A stretch of DNA of 64,000 bases from Chitinophaga flava (GCF_003308995.1 NZ_QFFJ01000002.1:2046001-2110000), one strand, 5' to 3'; shown: positions 1 through 10,185, counted from the first letter of the stretch. Notes: generated from the letters alone by a model not told the origin. A program made the numbers and translations.

Positions 1-1196
1 GCTATGGTCGCCTGGGTAACGAAGATGTACTCACTGCCTATGATCATCAGCAGCTGATCCTCATCAAAAATGTACAGGGTGGTGGTTATGTACAGGGTGC
101 CGGTTCTACAGCATGGCCTGGTGGTGCAGCCTACGATCTGCGCAACAAAGATCTGCGCTGGGAAACCAACGTTAGCCGCAACATCGGTTTCGACTTCAGT
201 ATCAATAACAAACTTACCGGTGCTTTCAACTACTTCAACAATACTACCATCGACCTGCTGATCAGAAAGGCATTGGCTCCCAGCAATGGCCTCAATGATC
301 CTGTTATGAACGTGGGCCGTATCGCTAACCGCGGTTGGGAACTGGAACTCACCTGGGCTGATAAAAAAGGTGACTTCAACTATAGTGTAACCGGCACCGT
401 TAGCCAGGTGAAAAACAAAGTGCTGGAACTCGCCAACGACGGACAGAAACTCTACGGCGTAGGCCTCAAATACGGCACAGGCCCCGTTCCCAATACTACC
501 CAGGTAGGTAGCGAAATGGGTGCGTTTTACCTGTACGAGGCAGATGGTATCTTCCAGTCTGATGCAGAAGTAGCGGCGTATAAAAACAGCAAAGGCGAAC
601 TGCTGCAGCCGGATGCCAAAGCCGGTGATATCCGCTTTAAAGATACCAACGGTGACGGTGTAATTGACAACAACGATAAAACCTACCAGGGCAGCGCTTT
701 CCCTAAAATCGAATACGGACTGAATATGAGCGTAGCCTGGAAAGGCTTCGATCTGCAGCTCTTCTGGCAGGGTGTGGGTGGTAATAAACTCTACAACGGT
801 AACAAATACGAGTTACAGGGTATGGATGCCGGCCGTAACTTCGACGTGAGCACACTCAACGCCTGGACACCACAGAACACCAATACCAATGTACCACGTG
901 CTGTATTGGGTGATCCCAACAATAACAACCGTGAGTCTACCCGTTTCCTCGAAAGCGGCAGCTACCTGCGTCTGAAAATGCTCTCCCTGGGATATTCATT
1001 CTCTCCGAAGCTGCTGCAGCAGGCGAAGGTATCACGCTTACGCCTGTACGTAAGTGCGCAGAACATACTCACCTTCACCAAATACTCTGGCCCGGATCCT
1101 GAAATTGGCCGTACCGATGTGCTGAACAACGGTCTTGACCGCATGATGTATCCGCAAAACAAAGTATTGATGGCTGGCGCTCAGCTGGAATTCTAA
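1..1196 (+). CDS. SusC/RagA-family TonB-linked outer membrane protein, C-terminal part
   Basis: About 397 residues of an open frame that enters from the left window edge; the frame is open from position 3 with no stop, so the start lies outside. The sequence has the repeated beta-strand pattern of a TonB-dependent barrel and the late SusC features: an EF-hand-like stretch DTNGDGVIDNNDK, a segment reading SYLRLKMLSLGYSF, and a terminal strand ending in LEF. SusC proteins import oligosaccharides across the outer membrane with energy from TonB. It is followed 28 bp later by a SusD gene, the usual partner that forms the lid of the transporter. The TonB box, plug and signal peptide cannot be seen. 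Confidence 0.95.
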   Translation, partial: YGRLGNEDVLTAYDHQQLILIKNVQGGGYVQGAGSTAWPGGAAYDLRNKDLRWETNVSRNIGFDFSINNKLTGAFNYFNNTTIDLLIRKALAPSNGLNDPVMNVGRIANRGWELELTWADKKGDFNYSVTGTVSQVKNKVLELANDGQKLYGVGLKYGTGPVPNTTQVGSEMGAFYLYEADGIFQSDAEVAAYKNSKGELLQPDAKAGDIRFKDTNGDGVIDNNDKTYQGSAFPKIEYGLNMSVAWKGFDLQLFWQGVGGNKLYNGNKYELQGMDAGRNFDVSTLNAWTPQNTNTNVPRAVLGDPNNNNRESTRFLESGSYLRLKMLSLGYSFSPKLLQQAKVSRLRLYVSAQNILTFTKYSGPDPEIGRTDVLNNGLDRMMYPQNKVLMAGAQLEF

Positions 1197-1224
1197 CAGT
1201 CTTTTTGTCTGTAAAAAAACGATT

Positions 1225-2748
1225 ATGAAAAAGTCTTTGTTATATATATCATTATTATCCGCAGCCATGGTATTTTCTACCGGCTGTAAAAAGGAGCTGC
1301 TAAACCAGAACTCACCGGATAAACTGACCTCAGACAACTTCTGGACTACCCGTGAAAGAGCCATTACCGGCCTCTCGGCAGCCTATTCCAGAATAGAGAG
1401 TTTTGCCGGATGGGACAACTTCATCGAAGCCCGTTCCTGCCGCGAATACTACCGCGAAGATTTTGTGGAACCTGGTAGCGATGCCTACAACTACAGCTGG
1501 TGGATGGAGATATACAACTACAGCTATAATTCAGGCAACTACGCCATAGACCTGCTCTGGAAAGATAACTACCGTGGTATCAACTTTACCAACCAGGTGC
1601 TGGAAAATGTGGCACTCATGAACAACAGCCAGATAGATGATGCCAGCAAAAGCATGATCCTGGCGGAAGCCCATTTCCTGCGTGCCTACTACTATTTTAA
1701 ACTGCTCACTAACTTCGAAAAGGTGATCCTTCGTGATAAGGTGCCTAATGGCGAAAATGATCTGCCCAAAGTACCTTCTTCCCGTAATGAAGTTTGGGAC
1801 GCTATCATCGCCGACCTGAAAGCCGCTGAGCCCGGACTGCCGCTGCGCGGAGACAGGCCCGCTACTGAGCTGGGACGTGTTACCAAAGGCGCTGCACAGG
1901 CTTATCTGGGTAAAGTGCTCATCTACCGCGCAGGAGAAGATAAGGGTAATGCAAAGGCTTATTTCACCGAGGCTTCCACCTGGCTGAAAAAAGTGATCGA
2001 CTCCAAACAATACACCCTGATAGATAACTACCTGGGAATGTTCAACGGTACACTGACCAACTCAGCTGAATCTGTTTTCGAACTGCAGCAGACGATGGAC
2101 GAAGCAAACGGCGCTTACTACAAATCACAGCTGAGCGACTGGATTGCTGCTTCAGAACTGGGTGGTTACGGAGAGATCTACGGTACCCAGAAACTGCTGA
2201 CAGAAATGCTGAAAGAAGGAAAAGTAGCTACCGATGGTTTATATGACCATCGTGTATACAATACCGTTTTCTTTAAGGATGATTATTTTAATGATGCTGC
2301 CAATCCCCGTGTATACGGAAAAACTTACGATAAAGTGTTTGAAAACAACACTGTCGCCTTCCGTAAATGGATTCCTGCCAGCCTCGACCTGCTGGGCAAT
2401 CCTGTTGCCATCAACATGCCCATCATCCGTTATGCTGATGTGAAGCTGTTGTATGCAGAAGCACAGAATGCCATAGGTTTCCCTGACCAGGCCCTGATAC
2501 AGATCAATGAGGTGCGTGCCCGCTCCGCCATGCCGGCACTGCAGCTTGCCAATACCACGGATGTGTTTAACCAGCTGGTACATGAAAGAACGATGGAGTT
2601 CACGCTGGAAAGCAGCCGTTTCTACGACCTTCGCCGCTGGGGCATGCTCCAGCAGAAAATGCAGGACGCAGGAAGAACTTTTTCAACGGATAAAAGTTAT
2701 TACCCGCTGCCACTCAAGGAAACACAGAACAACCCACTGGCTAAATAG
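1225..2748 (+). CDS. SusD/RagB-family nutrient-binding outer membrane lipoprotein
   Basis: 507 residues. A lipoprotein signal peptide ends in FSTGC with the acylated cysteine at residue 21, followed by KKE, which fits the Bacteroidota lipoprotein export signal for surface display. The N-terminal region (NQNSPDKLTSDNFW, then a helical TPR-like core) and the C-terminal RFYDLRRWG are SusD hallmarks. It would sit over the SusC barrel encoded immediately upstream and capture glycans. The two genes form the core of a polysaccharide utilisation locus whose enzymes are the next two genes. Substrate specificity cannot be read from the sequence. Confidence 0.95.
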   Translation: MKKSLLYISLLSAAMVFSTGCKKELLNQNSPDKLTSDNFWTTRERAITGLSAAYSRIESFAGWDNFIEARSCREYYREDFVEPGSDAYNYSWWMEIYNYSYNSGNYAIDLLWKDNYRGINFTNQVLENVALMNNSQIDDASKSMILAEAHFLRAYYYFKLLTNFEKVILRDKVPNGENDLPKVPSSRNEVWDAIIADLKAAEPGLPLRGDRPATELGRVTKGAAQAYLGKVLIYRAGEDKGNAKAYFTEASTWLKKVIDSKQYTLIDNYLGMFNGTLTNSAESVFELQQTMDEANGAYYKSQLSDWIAASELGGYGEIYGTQKLLTEMLKEGKVATDGLYDHRVYNTVFFKDDYFNDAANPRVYGKTYDKVFENNTVAFRKWIPASLDLLGNPVAINMPIIRYADVKLLYAEAQNAIGFPDQALIQINEVRARSAMPALQLANTTDVFNQLVHERTMEFTLESSRFYDLRRWGMLQQKMQDAGRTFSTDKSYYPLPLKETQNNPLAK

Positions 2749-2773
2749 CCATATTCACAACGGTTAAAAATTC

Positions 2774-2801
2774 CCGCCGGCAGCTGTGAGGCTGCCGGCG
2801 G
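2774..2801 (+). terminator. GC-rich hairpin between susD and the GH2 gene
   Basis: An 11-bp perfect stem (2774-2784 with 2791-2801) and a 6-nt loop lie in the 69-bp gap, 16 bp before the GH2 start. Only a short T-rich tail (TTTAT) follows, so it may be a partial terminator or mRNA stabiliser rather than a full stop. It would lower enzyme expression relative to the SusCD pair. Confidence 0.6.
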
Positions 2802-2817
2802 TTTATACCACGGTACC

Positions 2818-5800
2818 ATGAAGAAACTATTATCAGCTTTGTTGTTTTTGCCGGCGGTATTGCAGGCCCAGTCCAATGATTGGGAAAACCCGCAAAAGCC
2901 GTCTGAAAACACGTTATACCCGCACGCTCACTTTATTCCCTATCCGGACGCTGCTGCAGCCCTGAAGGGAGACAGCTCTCCTTTTACCCTCTCACTGGAC
3001 GGCATCTGGAAATTCCACATGGCGGCCAATCCTGCCGCCCGTCCCAAAGGATTTGAACAACCCAACTATGATGTCAGCAGCTGGAAAACAATCCGGGTAC
3101 CGGCCAACTGGCAAACGGAAGGTTATGCCCCCTATATCTTCACCGATGTAGAATATCCTTTTCCACCCAATCCTCCTTTTGTTCCCAAAGAAGAAAATCC
3201 TGTAGGCTCCTACCGGCGTAGCTTTCAGCTGCCCGTTTCCTGGAAGGGGAAACAGACGTGGCTGCATATCGGCGCTGCCAACGCTTTTGTATATGTATGG
3301 GTAAACGGTAAATATGCAGGCTTCAGTAAAGACAGTAAAACCCCCGCCGAATTTGATATCTCTGCATATGTACAGCCTGGCAACAATAACGTTTCTCTCC
3401 AGGTGTTCCGCTTCAGTGATGGTTCCTACCTCGAAGGGCAGGATATGTGGAAACTCAGCGGCATAGAAAGAAGCGTGTACCTGGTGGCGCGATCACCCTT
3501 ATGTATATACGATTTTTTTGCCAAACCACTGCTGGTAAATGATTATAAAGACGGCTCCCTCCAGCTGGACCTCGCACTGAACAAACTACCGGCCCTCACG
3601 GACAAGGATAAACGTATCCGTATATCCCTGCAGGACAAAGGCAATACGATATTCTCAAAAACACTGCCTGTAGGCAGTGATAGTCTGTACCACCTGCAAC
3701 AGTTATTACCTGGTATCAAAGCCTGGAATGCCGAACAACCCAATCTTTACCAGCTGGTCATTACACTGGAAGATAAACAAGGTAAGCCTGTCGAGAGTAT
3801 AACCCAGGCCATCGGCTTCCGTAGCGTTGAAATAAAAAGAGGACTGCTCCTGGTAAATGGTAAACCCATTATCATCAAAGGGGTAAACCGCCATGAGCAC
3901 GATATGCGTAATGCAAAAGTGGTTGACAAAGAAGGGATGCTGAAGGATATCCGCACCATGAAACAATATAATATCAATGCGATGCGTGCCAGTCATTATC
4001 CTAATAGGGAGGAATGGTATGCGCTCTGCGACCAGTATGGTATTTATGTGGTGGATGAAGCAAATATAGAATGCGATGGCATGAGCATGCATCCGCTGAA
4101 AACCCTGTCAGACAAACCCGAATGGAAGGCGGCCTACATAGAGCGTACCCGCCGCATGGTGGAAAGAGATAAGAACCATTGCAGCATCATCACCTGGTCG
4201 CTGGGTAATGAAAGTGATTTCGGCGAAAATTTTATCGATACCTACAAATGGTCCAAACAACGGGACAATACCCGTCCGGTACAATATGAAGTGGCCCGCA
4301 ATACCCCCTGGACGGATATCGTGGCGCCCATGTATAAATCCATTGCCTGGATGCAGGAATATGTGCGGGAATACCGTGACCGCCCCGTGATCCAATGTGA
4401 ATATGCCCATATGATGGGCAACAGCGGAGGCAATCTCCGGGATGACTGGGAGCTGATGCAAAAACATGATCAGCTGCAGGGTGGCTTTATCTGGGATTTT
4501 TCTGATCAGACATTTTTGCAACACGACTCACTTGGAAGGGCTATCTGGGCCTACGGCGCAGATATGGGCACTGTAGGTGCTACCAGCGATACCAGTTTTT
4601 GTGCAGATGGTATGCTGGCTGCCGACCGCTCTCCGCATCCGCAGGCTTTTGAAGTAAGAAAAGTGTATCAGCCGGTGCAGTTTGCGCCGGTAGGATGGTC
4701 CGCTAATCTGTTGCAGGTCCGCAATCGCTACGACTTTAACCTGCTGGACAACATTACATTAAGCTGGGAACTGAAGGGAGATGGAAAAGTGATAGCGTCT
4801 AAAGTGTTACCATACCGTCATCTGCAGCCACATCAGCAGGATACTTTACGTATAGACCTCCCCGTTATAAACCCGCATCCGGGTACACATTACTACCTGC
4901 ATGTAAAGGCTGCCCTGAAAAATGCAGACGGCCTGTTACCCGCCGGCTTCATCGTTGCCACGGATCAGTTTGAACTGCCATGGTATACACCGGTGGCCAC
5001 CCGGCAGGTGAAAGGCCAGGCCCTCCAGGTGAAGCCCTCCGCTAACGGCTGGGAAATTGGTAACGGACTGTTTACCGCCACCATCCGTGAAGGATGGCTG
5101 GAACAGTTTGCGGTTAACGGTACCGGCTATATGCAAAAAGCATTAAGGCCTCACTTCTGGCGCGCCGCTACCGACAATGATATCGGCAACAGTCAGCAGA
5201 TGCGCTGTGCCGTATGGCAACATGCAGGTGACAGCTCCCGCCTGTTGTCTGCCCGTATTGTCCGCCAGGACCCGCAGCAGGTGGAGATACAGGCCATGCA
5301 CTGGCTGCCGCTGGCAGATGCTCACTACGGTATAGACTATACGATATATGCCAACGGTGATATCAAAGTGAATGTTCGTTTCCTTCCAGGAGATAGCATA
5401 TTGCCGGAGCTGCCCCGCATGGGCATGCGCATGGTACTGGCGCCGACACTGGATAAAGTGACCTGGCTGGGCCGTGGCCCCTTTGATAACTATCAGGACC
5501 GCAAATATGCAGCCGACGTTGACGTATATACGCTTCCTGCCGACTCCCTGTTTCATCCCTATCCCCGTGCACAGGAAAGCGGCTACCGCTCCGACGTGCA
5601 TTGGATGGCGCTGCGTACGGCCGCCGGCAACGGCTGGATGGCCCGCAGCGACTCCTTACTCAACATGGGGGTGTTACACTTCGATATGGACCGGCTGAAT
5701 TTTAACCGCCATCATAATGTACATGGCGGCTCTATGTACAACGACCCGCTCATCTGGTGGAATATAGACTACCAGCAGGCCGGCCTGGGCGGCGATAACA

Positions 5801-5925
5801 GCTGGGGCGCCAAACCACATGCTCCCTACACCCTGATATATAAACCATATCAATATAGTTTTATATTGAGACCTTTGCAGTCAGGTGATGAACCAATAGA
5901 AAAGGCGAAAGAGATATATGAGTAA
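2818..5925 (+). CDS. Glycoside hydrolase family 2, LacZ-like beta-galactosidase
   Basis: 1035 residues, the usual length of LacZ-type enzymes. A signal peptide ends in LQAQ near residue 18, so the protein is exported, probably to the periplasm. In order there are the jelly-roll sugar-binding domain (with ANWQTEGYAPYIFTDVEYP), immunoglobulin-like domains, a TIM barrel, and the C-terminal beta-galactosidase small-chain domain. The acid/base is Glu465 in LGNES and the nucleophile is Glu528 in QCEYAHMMGNS; both match the LacZ pattern. It overlaps the next gene by 8 bp, so the two enzymes are co-translated or tightly co-expressed. Beta-galactosidase is the best guess, but GH2 in such loci also includes other exo-glycosidases. 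Confidence 0.93.
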   Translation: MKKLLSALLFLPAVLQAQSNDWENPQKPSENTLYPHAHFIPYPDAAAALKGDSSPFTLSLDGIWKFHMAANPAARPKGFEQPNYDVSSWKTIRVPANWQTEGYAPYIFTDVEYPFPPNPPFVPKEENPVGSYRRSFQLPVSWKGKQTWLHIGAANAFVYVWVNGKYAGFSKDSKTPAEFDISAYVQPGNNNVSLQVFRFSDGSYLEGQDMWKLSGIERSVYLVARSPLCIYDFFAKPLLVNDYKDGSLQLDLALNKLPALTDKDKRIRISLQDKGNTIFSKTLPVGSDSLYHLQQLLPGIKAWNAEQPNLYQLVITLEDKQGKPVESITQAIGFRSVEIKRGLLLVNGKPIIIKGVNRHEHDMRNAKVVDKEGMLKDIRTMKQYNINAMRASHYPNREEWYALCDQYGIYVVDEANIECDGMSMHPLKTLSDKPEWKAAYIERTRRMVERDKNHCSIITWSLGNESDFGENFIDTYKWSKQRDNTRPVQYEVARNTPWTDIVAPMYKSIAWMQEYVREYRDRPVIQCEYAHMMGNSGGNLRDDWELMQKHDQLQGGFIWDFSDQTFLQHDSLGRAIWAYGADMGTVGATSDTSFCADGMLAADRSPHPQAFEVRKVYQPVQFAPVGWSANLLQVRNRYDFNLLDNITLSWELKGDGKVIASKVLPYRHLQPHQQDTLRIDLPVINPHPGTHYYLHVKAALKNADGLLPAGFIVATDQFELPWYTPVATRQVKGQALQVKPSANGWEIGNGLFTATIREGWLEQFAVNGTGYMQKALRPHFWRAATDNDIGNSQQMRCAVWQHAGDSSRLLSARIVRQDPQQVEIQAMHWLPLADAHYGIDYTIYANGDIKVNVRFLPGDSILPELPRMGMRMVLAPTLDKVTWLGRGPFDNYQDRKYAADVDVYTLPADSLFHPYPRAQESGYRSDVHWMALRTAAGNGWMARSDSLLNMGVLHFDMDRLNFNRHHNVHGGSMYNDPLIWWNIDYQQAGLGGDNSWGAKPHAPYTLIYKPYQYSFILRPLQSGDEPIEKAKEIYE

Positions 5926-7870
5926 ATTAAAATGGCTGCTGGCGCTGCTATTGATACAGCAGACAGCCCAGGCACAACGGAACCACTTTGCAGATGTACT
6001 GGACCTGCACTACACTGTAAAAGACAGTACTAAAATAGCAGGCACTTTTTTTTCAGACATGGGAGCCTGGCATGCTTATGCTTTGCCCCAACCTGGTAAT
6101 GGCAACGGCTTCACCGGTCCGCTGCTGATGGATATGAAAGGGGAGTGGTTATCTGATGCCATCGCACAACTGCACCTGTACACAGAAGGAAAAGAACTAA
6201 CATTACAGCAGGACAGCACTACGACCCATTATTATCCGGGCCTGTTGCAGCTGGGATACACTGCCGGCGCCGTAAAGGTGCAGATGCAGCTCATTTTCAC
6301 CGGCAAGCGGGAAGCGATGATACAGACCATCGTTCGTAATACCGGCAAGGCGCCGCTGTCCTTACTGGTACAGTGGCAGGGGCAACCGAAATTAAAACGG
6401 GCACAGATCAGTCTTGCAGATAATGGTATCAACATCGCCGTAGCAGGTACCCCGCATAGTTTCCGCCTGCAATGGTGGTCACCTTTGCCCTGGAATATCC
6501 GTTCCTCCGGCACCGGCTATATAGCAGAGAAAATGGTGAAGCTACCAGCAGGCAGCCAGCTGGAAGATCTGCAAACACAGACTTTTATACCGGAAGGGGC
6601 GATACCTGCGGCATCACCGGTGAAACCGGTATTCAGCACCGCGCTGCAGCAAAACGAACAACGCTGGAATGGTTACGTTAAGCAGCTGTTTCTTCGTATG
6701 CCCTTCACCGTTAAAGATCGTTTTCGCAGCCGGCTGGCCGTAAAAAGCATGATCACCCTGCTGACCAACTGGCGCAGTGCTTCCGGCCATATTCGCCATG
6801 ATGGTGTATTCCCTTCTATTTCCTACCAGGGCTTTTACGGCATCTGGTCCTGGGATAGCTGGAAACAGGCCGTAGGACTCAGTTATTTCGCCCCCGAACT
6901 GGCTAAAGACAATATCCGTTCCCTGTTCGATTATCAGGCTGCATCCGGCATGGTACCTGACTGTATCTATGCAGACAGTACAGAAAACAATTTCCGCGAT
7001 ACTAAGCCCCCATTGGCCGCCTGGGCGGTATGGGAGGTATATAAAGCTTCCAGGGACACGGCCTTCCTCCGTGAAATGTATCCTGCACTCGAACGTTACC
7101 ATGCCTGGTGGTATGCTGAAAGAGATCATGACCACAATAACTTGTGCGAATATGGCGCTACTGATGGCACCCGCATCGCGGCAGCCTGGGAAAGCGGTAT
7201 GGACAATGCTGTCCGCTTTGATAAGGCAAAGATGCTGAAGAATGCGCCGGGAGCCTGGTCGCTCGATCAGGAGTCAGTAGATCTCAACAGTTATCTGTCT
7301 AAAGAAAAAACAATACTCGCTCAGATCTGCACCGTGTTACAACAATCAGACGAGGCCACCGTCTGGCAGGAGAAAGCCGGCGTACTGAGCCGGCAGATCA
7401 ACCGCGTATTCTATGACGAAGCCTCCGGCTTTTATTATGACCGCCAGCTGGGCGGTGAGCTCATACGTGTCAAAGGCCCTGAAGGATGGATTCCGCTATG
7501 GGCAGGCATTACACCAGAACCTTACGTAAAAAATATAACAAAATACCTGCTGGATACCACTGTTTTTAATACATTAGTGCCCCTGCCCGTGCTGGACGCA
7601 AGTGAAAAGGCTTTCGATCCGCAACGGGGCTACTGGCGCGGGCCCGTTTGGATAGACCAGTTCTATTTTGCTGTCGCCGGCCTGAAGCAATACCGGGAAG
7701 AAGCCGCTGCCCGGGCACTGACAACAAAACTGTGGCAACATGCAGAAGGGATGAATGACAACAAACCCCTGCATGAAAACTATCACCCGCGTACCGGCAA
7801 AGGCCTGAATGCAGGGAATTTCAGCTGGACGGCAGCGCATGTGCTGATGTTGCTGGCAGACAAACTTTAA
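5918..7870 (+). CDS. GH63/YgjK-like (alpha/alpha)6-barrel glycoside hydrolase
   Basis: 650 residues with a signal peptide ending QTAQAQ. The N-terminal ~260 residues look like a beta-sandwich; the rest is an (alpha/alpha)6-barrel of the GH63 / mannosylglycerate-hydrolase-like group. Candidate catalytic residues by comparison with the E. coli YgjK pattern are Asp429 in WESGMDN and Glu620 in HENYHP; the GYWRGPVWIDQF segment is also typical. The start ATG lies inside the end of the GH2 gene. With SusC, SusD and GH2 it completes a small utilisation locus that probably cleaves a mixed glycan carrying alpha-glucosyl-type and beta-galactosyl units. The linkage it cuts is inference. Confidence 0.85.
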   Translation: MSKLKWLLALLLIQQTAQAQRNHFADVLDLHYTVKDSTKIAGTFFSDMGAWHAYALPQPGNGNGFTGPLLMDMKGEWLSDAIAQLHLYTEGKELTLQQDSTTTHYYPGLLQLGYTAGAVKVQMQLIFTGKREAMIQTIVRNTGKAPLSLLVQWQGQPKLKRAQISLADNGINIAVAGTPHSFRLQWWSPLPWNIRSSGTGYIAEKMVKLPAGSQLEDLQTQTFIPEGAIPAASPVKPVFSTALQQNEQRWNGYVKQLFLRMPFTVKDRFRSRLAVKSMITLLTNWRSASGHIRHDGVFPSISYQGFYGIWSWDSWKQAVGLSYFAPELAKDNIRSLFDYQAASGMVPDCIYADSTENNFRDTKPPLAAWAVWEVYKASRDTAFLREMYPALERYHAWWYAERDHDHNNLCEYGATDGTRIAAAWESGMDNAVRFDKAKMLKNAPGAWSLDQESVDLNSYLSKEKTILAQICTVLQQSDEATVWQEKAGVLSRQINRVFYDEASGFYYDRQLGGELIRVKGPEGWIPLWAGITPEPYVKNITKYLLDTTVFNTLVPLPVLDASEKAFDPQRGYWRGPVWIDQFYFAVAGLKQYREEAAARALTTKLWQHAEGMNDNKPLHENYHPRTGKGLNAGNFSWTAAHVLMLLADKL

Positions 7871-7881
7871 TATTGAATGTT

Positions 7882-10185
7882 ATGTTGTATACTTTTTCAG
7901 CAGCCGGAGTGGAAAATCTGCTCAGGGATCATTACGGTCTGACCGTTACTGCCAAAGAACTGGAAGGTTATGAGGAAGCTAATTTTCTGGTAAAAGATGA
8001 ACAGGGTAATGCCTGGATTTGCAAGATAGCCGGAGATGATCATGCTCCTGCTTTTCTGGATGCCCAGGTGCGTATTCTCGACCATCTTGCTGCCAGCGAG
8101 GTGAAAGGATATTTCCCGCAGGTAGTGAAAAACACGAAGAAGGAAGCGGTGACCCACCTCATTTTCCCGGAAGAAATACATTATCTCCGCCTCTACACCT
8201 GGCTGGAAGGCCAGCCGGTTGTTACGGTAACGGGTACACGTGATATATATGCTTCCTGGGGCAGCCTCCTCGGTAAAATGGATAAAGCATTGGAGGACTT
8301 CTCTCATCCTGCCATGCACCGCGAAATCCGCTGGGACGTGGCCCGTGCACTCGATGCCCGCGACCAGCTGCACTGCATCAAAGATCCGGAGAAAAAGCGG
8401 CTGGCCGCTTATTTCCTGCTGCAGTTTGAGATGGAAGTACTGCCACACCTGCATCGTCTGCGTAAAGCATATACACATAATGATGCCAACGATTATAATA
8501 TACTGGTACGTGATAACATCGTCAGCGGCCTGATTGATTTTGGAGATATGGTATACACCGTGCTGGCCAACAATGTGGCCATCGCCTGTACTTACGCCAT
8601 GCTGGAAGCTACAGACCCTATGGAGGCCGCAGTAGCCCTGGTTGCTGCTTACCATCAGGTTTATCCGCTCACGGAAACAGAAACAGACCTGCTGTATTAC
8701 CTGATAGCCGGACGTTTATGCATCAGCGTTACCACCTCTGCGGAGAAAGCTGCCGCCGGCAGTGACAACGATTTTCATTTTATCACGGAAAATGGTGCAT
8801 GGAAGCTGTTGACTAAACTGATCACCATCAATCCGCTGGCCATGCAACAGGCTTTCCGCACCGCCTGTGGTTTTGCGCCGGTGATCGATAACGCGGCAGA
8901 CTATACGCCGTTGCTCGCAGACCGGAAAGCTCATATCGGTCGCAACCTGAGCATCAGCTACAAACAACCGCTGAAAATTGTACGTGGCGCACTGCAGTAC
9001 CTGTATGATGATAAAGGTCGTACATTCATCGATTGCGTGAATAATCCCAGCCACGTAGGCCACTGTCACCCTGTGGTGGTGAAGGCTATACAGCAGCAGG
9101 CCGCCCGGCTCAATACCAATACAAGATATCTGCATGATCACCTGGTTGACTATGCCAACCGGCTGATTGCCACACTGCCGCCTTCTCTGGAGGTATGTTA
9201 CTTTACCAACTCCGGCAGTGAGGCCAATGATCTGGCCATCCGCATGAGCCGCCACTATACGCGGCAAAAAGATGTCATCGTACTGGACCACGCTTATCAC
9301 GGTACCTCTACGGTAGCCATGGAGCTGAGCCCGTATAAGTTTGACGGTAAAGGTGGTTTCGGAAAACCATCCCATACACATAAAGCACTCAACCCTGATA
9401 TGTTCCGTGGTCCTTACCGCGCAGACGATCCACAGGCCGGAGAAAAATATGCTGCCGATGTAGACCGTATCATCGCCGAGCTGAAAGGAGAGGGAAAAGG
9501 CCCTTCTGCCTATATCTGCGAAACCTTGCTGGGCGTAGGCGGACAGATACCGCTGCCTCCGGGATACCTGAAAGCCGTATATGCGTCAGTGAAAGCTGCC
9601 GGCGGCGTGTGCATCGCAGATGAGGTGCAGGTAGGCTTCGGCCGTGTAGGCGATGCCTTCTGGGGATTTGAACTACAGGAAGTAACCCCGGATATTGTCG
9701 TGTTGGGTAAACCGATCGGTAATGGTCATCCGCTGGCGGCAGTAGTGACTACCCGCGCCATTGCAGATGCCTTTAACAACGGAATGGAATATTTCAACAC
9801 GTTTGGAGGTAATCCGGTTTCCATGGCCACCGGTCTGGCTGTGCTGCAGGTGATTCAGGAAGAAGGTCTGCAGGAACATGCAAGGGTTACCGGCAACTAC
9901 TTTATGGAAGGGCTGCGTAAGCTGAAGGAAAAACATGCTATTATCGGCGATGTACGTGGTCATGGTTTCTTTATCGGAGCCGAGCTGGTACGCGATCGTA
10001 CTACGCTGGAGCCCGCCGTACCTGAAATTGATGTCATCGTGGAAGCAATGAAACAACGTGGTTTCCTGCTCAGCACAGACGGACCTTTGCATAACGTGCT
10101 CAAGATAAAACCGCCAATGGTGTTCAACAAGGAGAATACAGATTCCTTGCTGGCCCATCTCGACGAAGTATTGTCTTCCATGTGA
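7882..10185 (+). CDS. Fusion: APH-family kinase plus class III PLP aminotransferase-fold phospho-lyase
   Basis: 767 residues from ATG 7882 (a TTG at 7873 would add three residues). Residues ~1-330 are an aminoglycoside-phosphotransferase-fold small-molecule kinase with H199-N-D201-xxxx-N206 and the metal-binding Asp219 in LIDFGD. Residues ~340-767 are a class III PLP enzyme with the Schiff-base Lys610 in LGKPIGNGHP and EYFNTFGGNP, wording typical of the ethanolamine-phosphate / phosphohydroxylysine phospho-lyases rather than of true transaminases. In animals a separate APH-fold hydroxylysine kinase makes the substrate of such a lyase; here both steps are in one chain. It begins 12 bp after the GH63-like gene. 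The name aminoglycoside phosphotransferase would wrongly suggest drug resistance. The substrate is not known. Confidence 0.88.
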   Translation: MLYTFSAAGVENLLRDHYGLTVTAKELEGYEEANFLVKDEQGNAWICKIAGDDHAPAFLDAQVRILDHLAASEVKGYFPQVVKNTKKEAVTHLIFPEEIHYLRLYTWLEGQPVVTVTGTRDIYASWGSLLGKMDKALEDFSHPAMHREIRWDVARALDARDQLHCIKDPEKKRLAAYFLLQFEMEVLPHLHRLRKAYTHNDANDYNILVRDNIVSGLIDFGDMVYTVLANNVAIACTYAMLEATDPMEAAVALVAAYHQVYPLTETETDLLYYLIAGRLCISVTTSAEKAAAGSDNDFHFITENGAWKLLTKLITINPLAMQQAFRTACGFAPVIDNAADYTPLLADRKAHIGRNLSISYKQPLKIVRGALQYLYDDKGRTFIDCVNNPSHVGHCHPVVVKAIQQQAARLNTNTRYLHDHLVDYANRLIATLPPSLEVCYFTNSGSEANDLAIRMSRHYTRQKDVIVLDHAYHGTSTVAMELSPYKFDGKGGFGKPSHTHKALNPDMFRGPYRADDPQAGEKYAADVDRIIAELKGEGKGPSAYICETLLGVGGQIPLPPGYLKAVYASVKAAGGVCIADEVQVGFGRVGDAFWGFELQEVTPDIVVLGKPIGNGHPLAAVVTTRAIADAFNNGMEYFNTFGGNPVSMATGLAVLQVIQEEGLQEHARVTGNYFMEGLRKLKEKHAIIGDVRGHGFFIGAELVRDRTTLEPAVPEIDVIVEAMKQRGFLLSTDGPLHNVLKIKPPMVFNKENTDSLLAHLDEVLSSM

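Noticed and set aside
7882..8900. Reading the APH domain as an aminoglycoside-resistance kinase
   Set aside because: It is fused to a phospho-lyase-type PLP domain and resembles small-molecule metabolic kinases; nothing points to drug modification.
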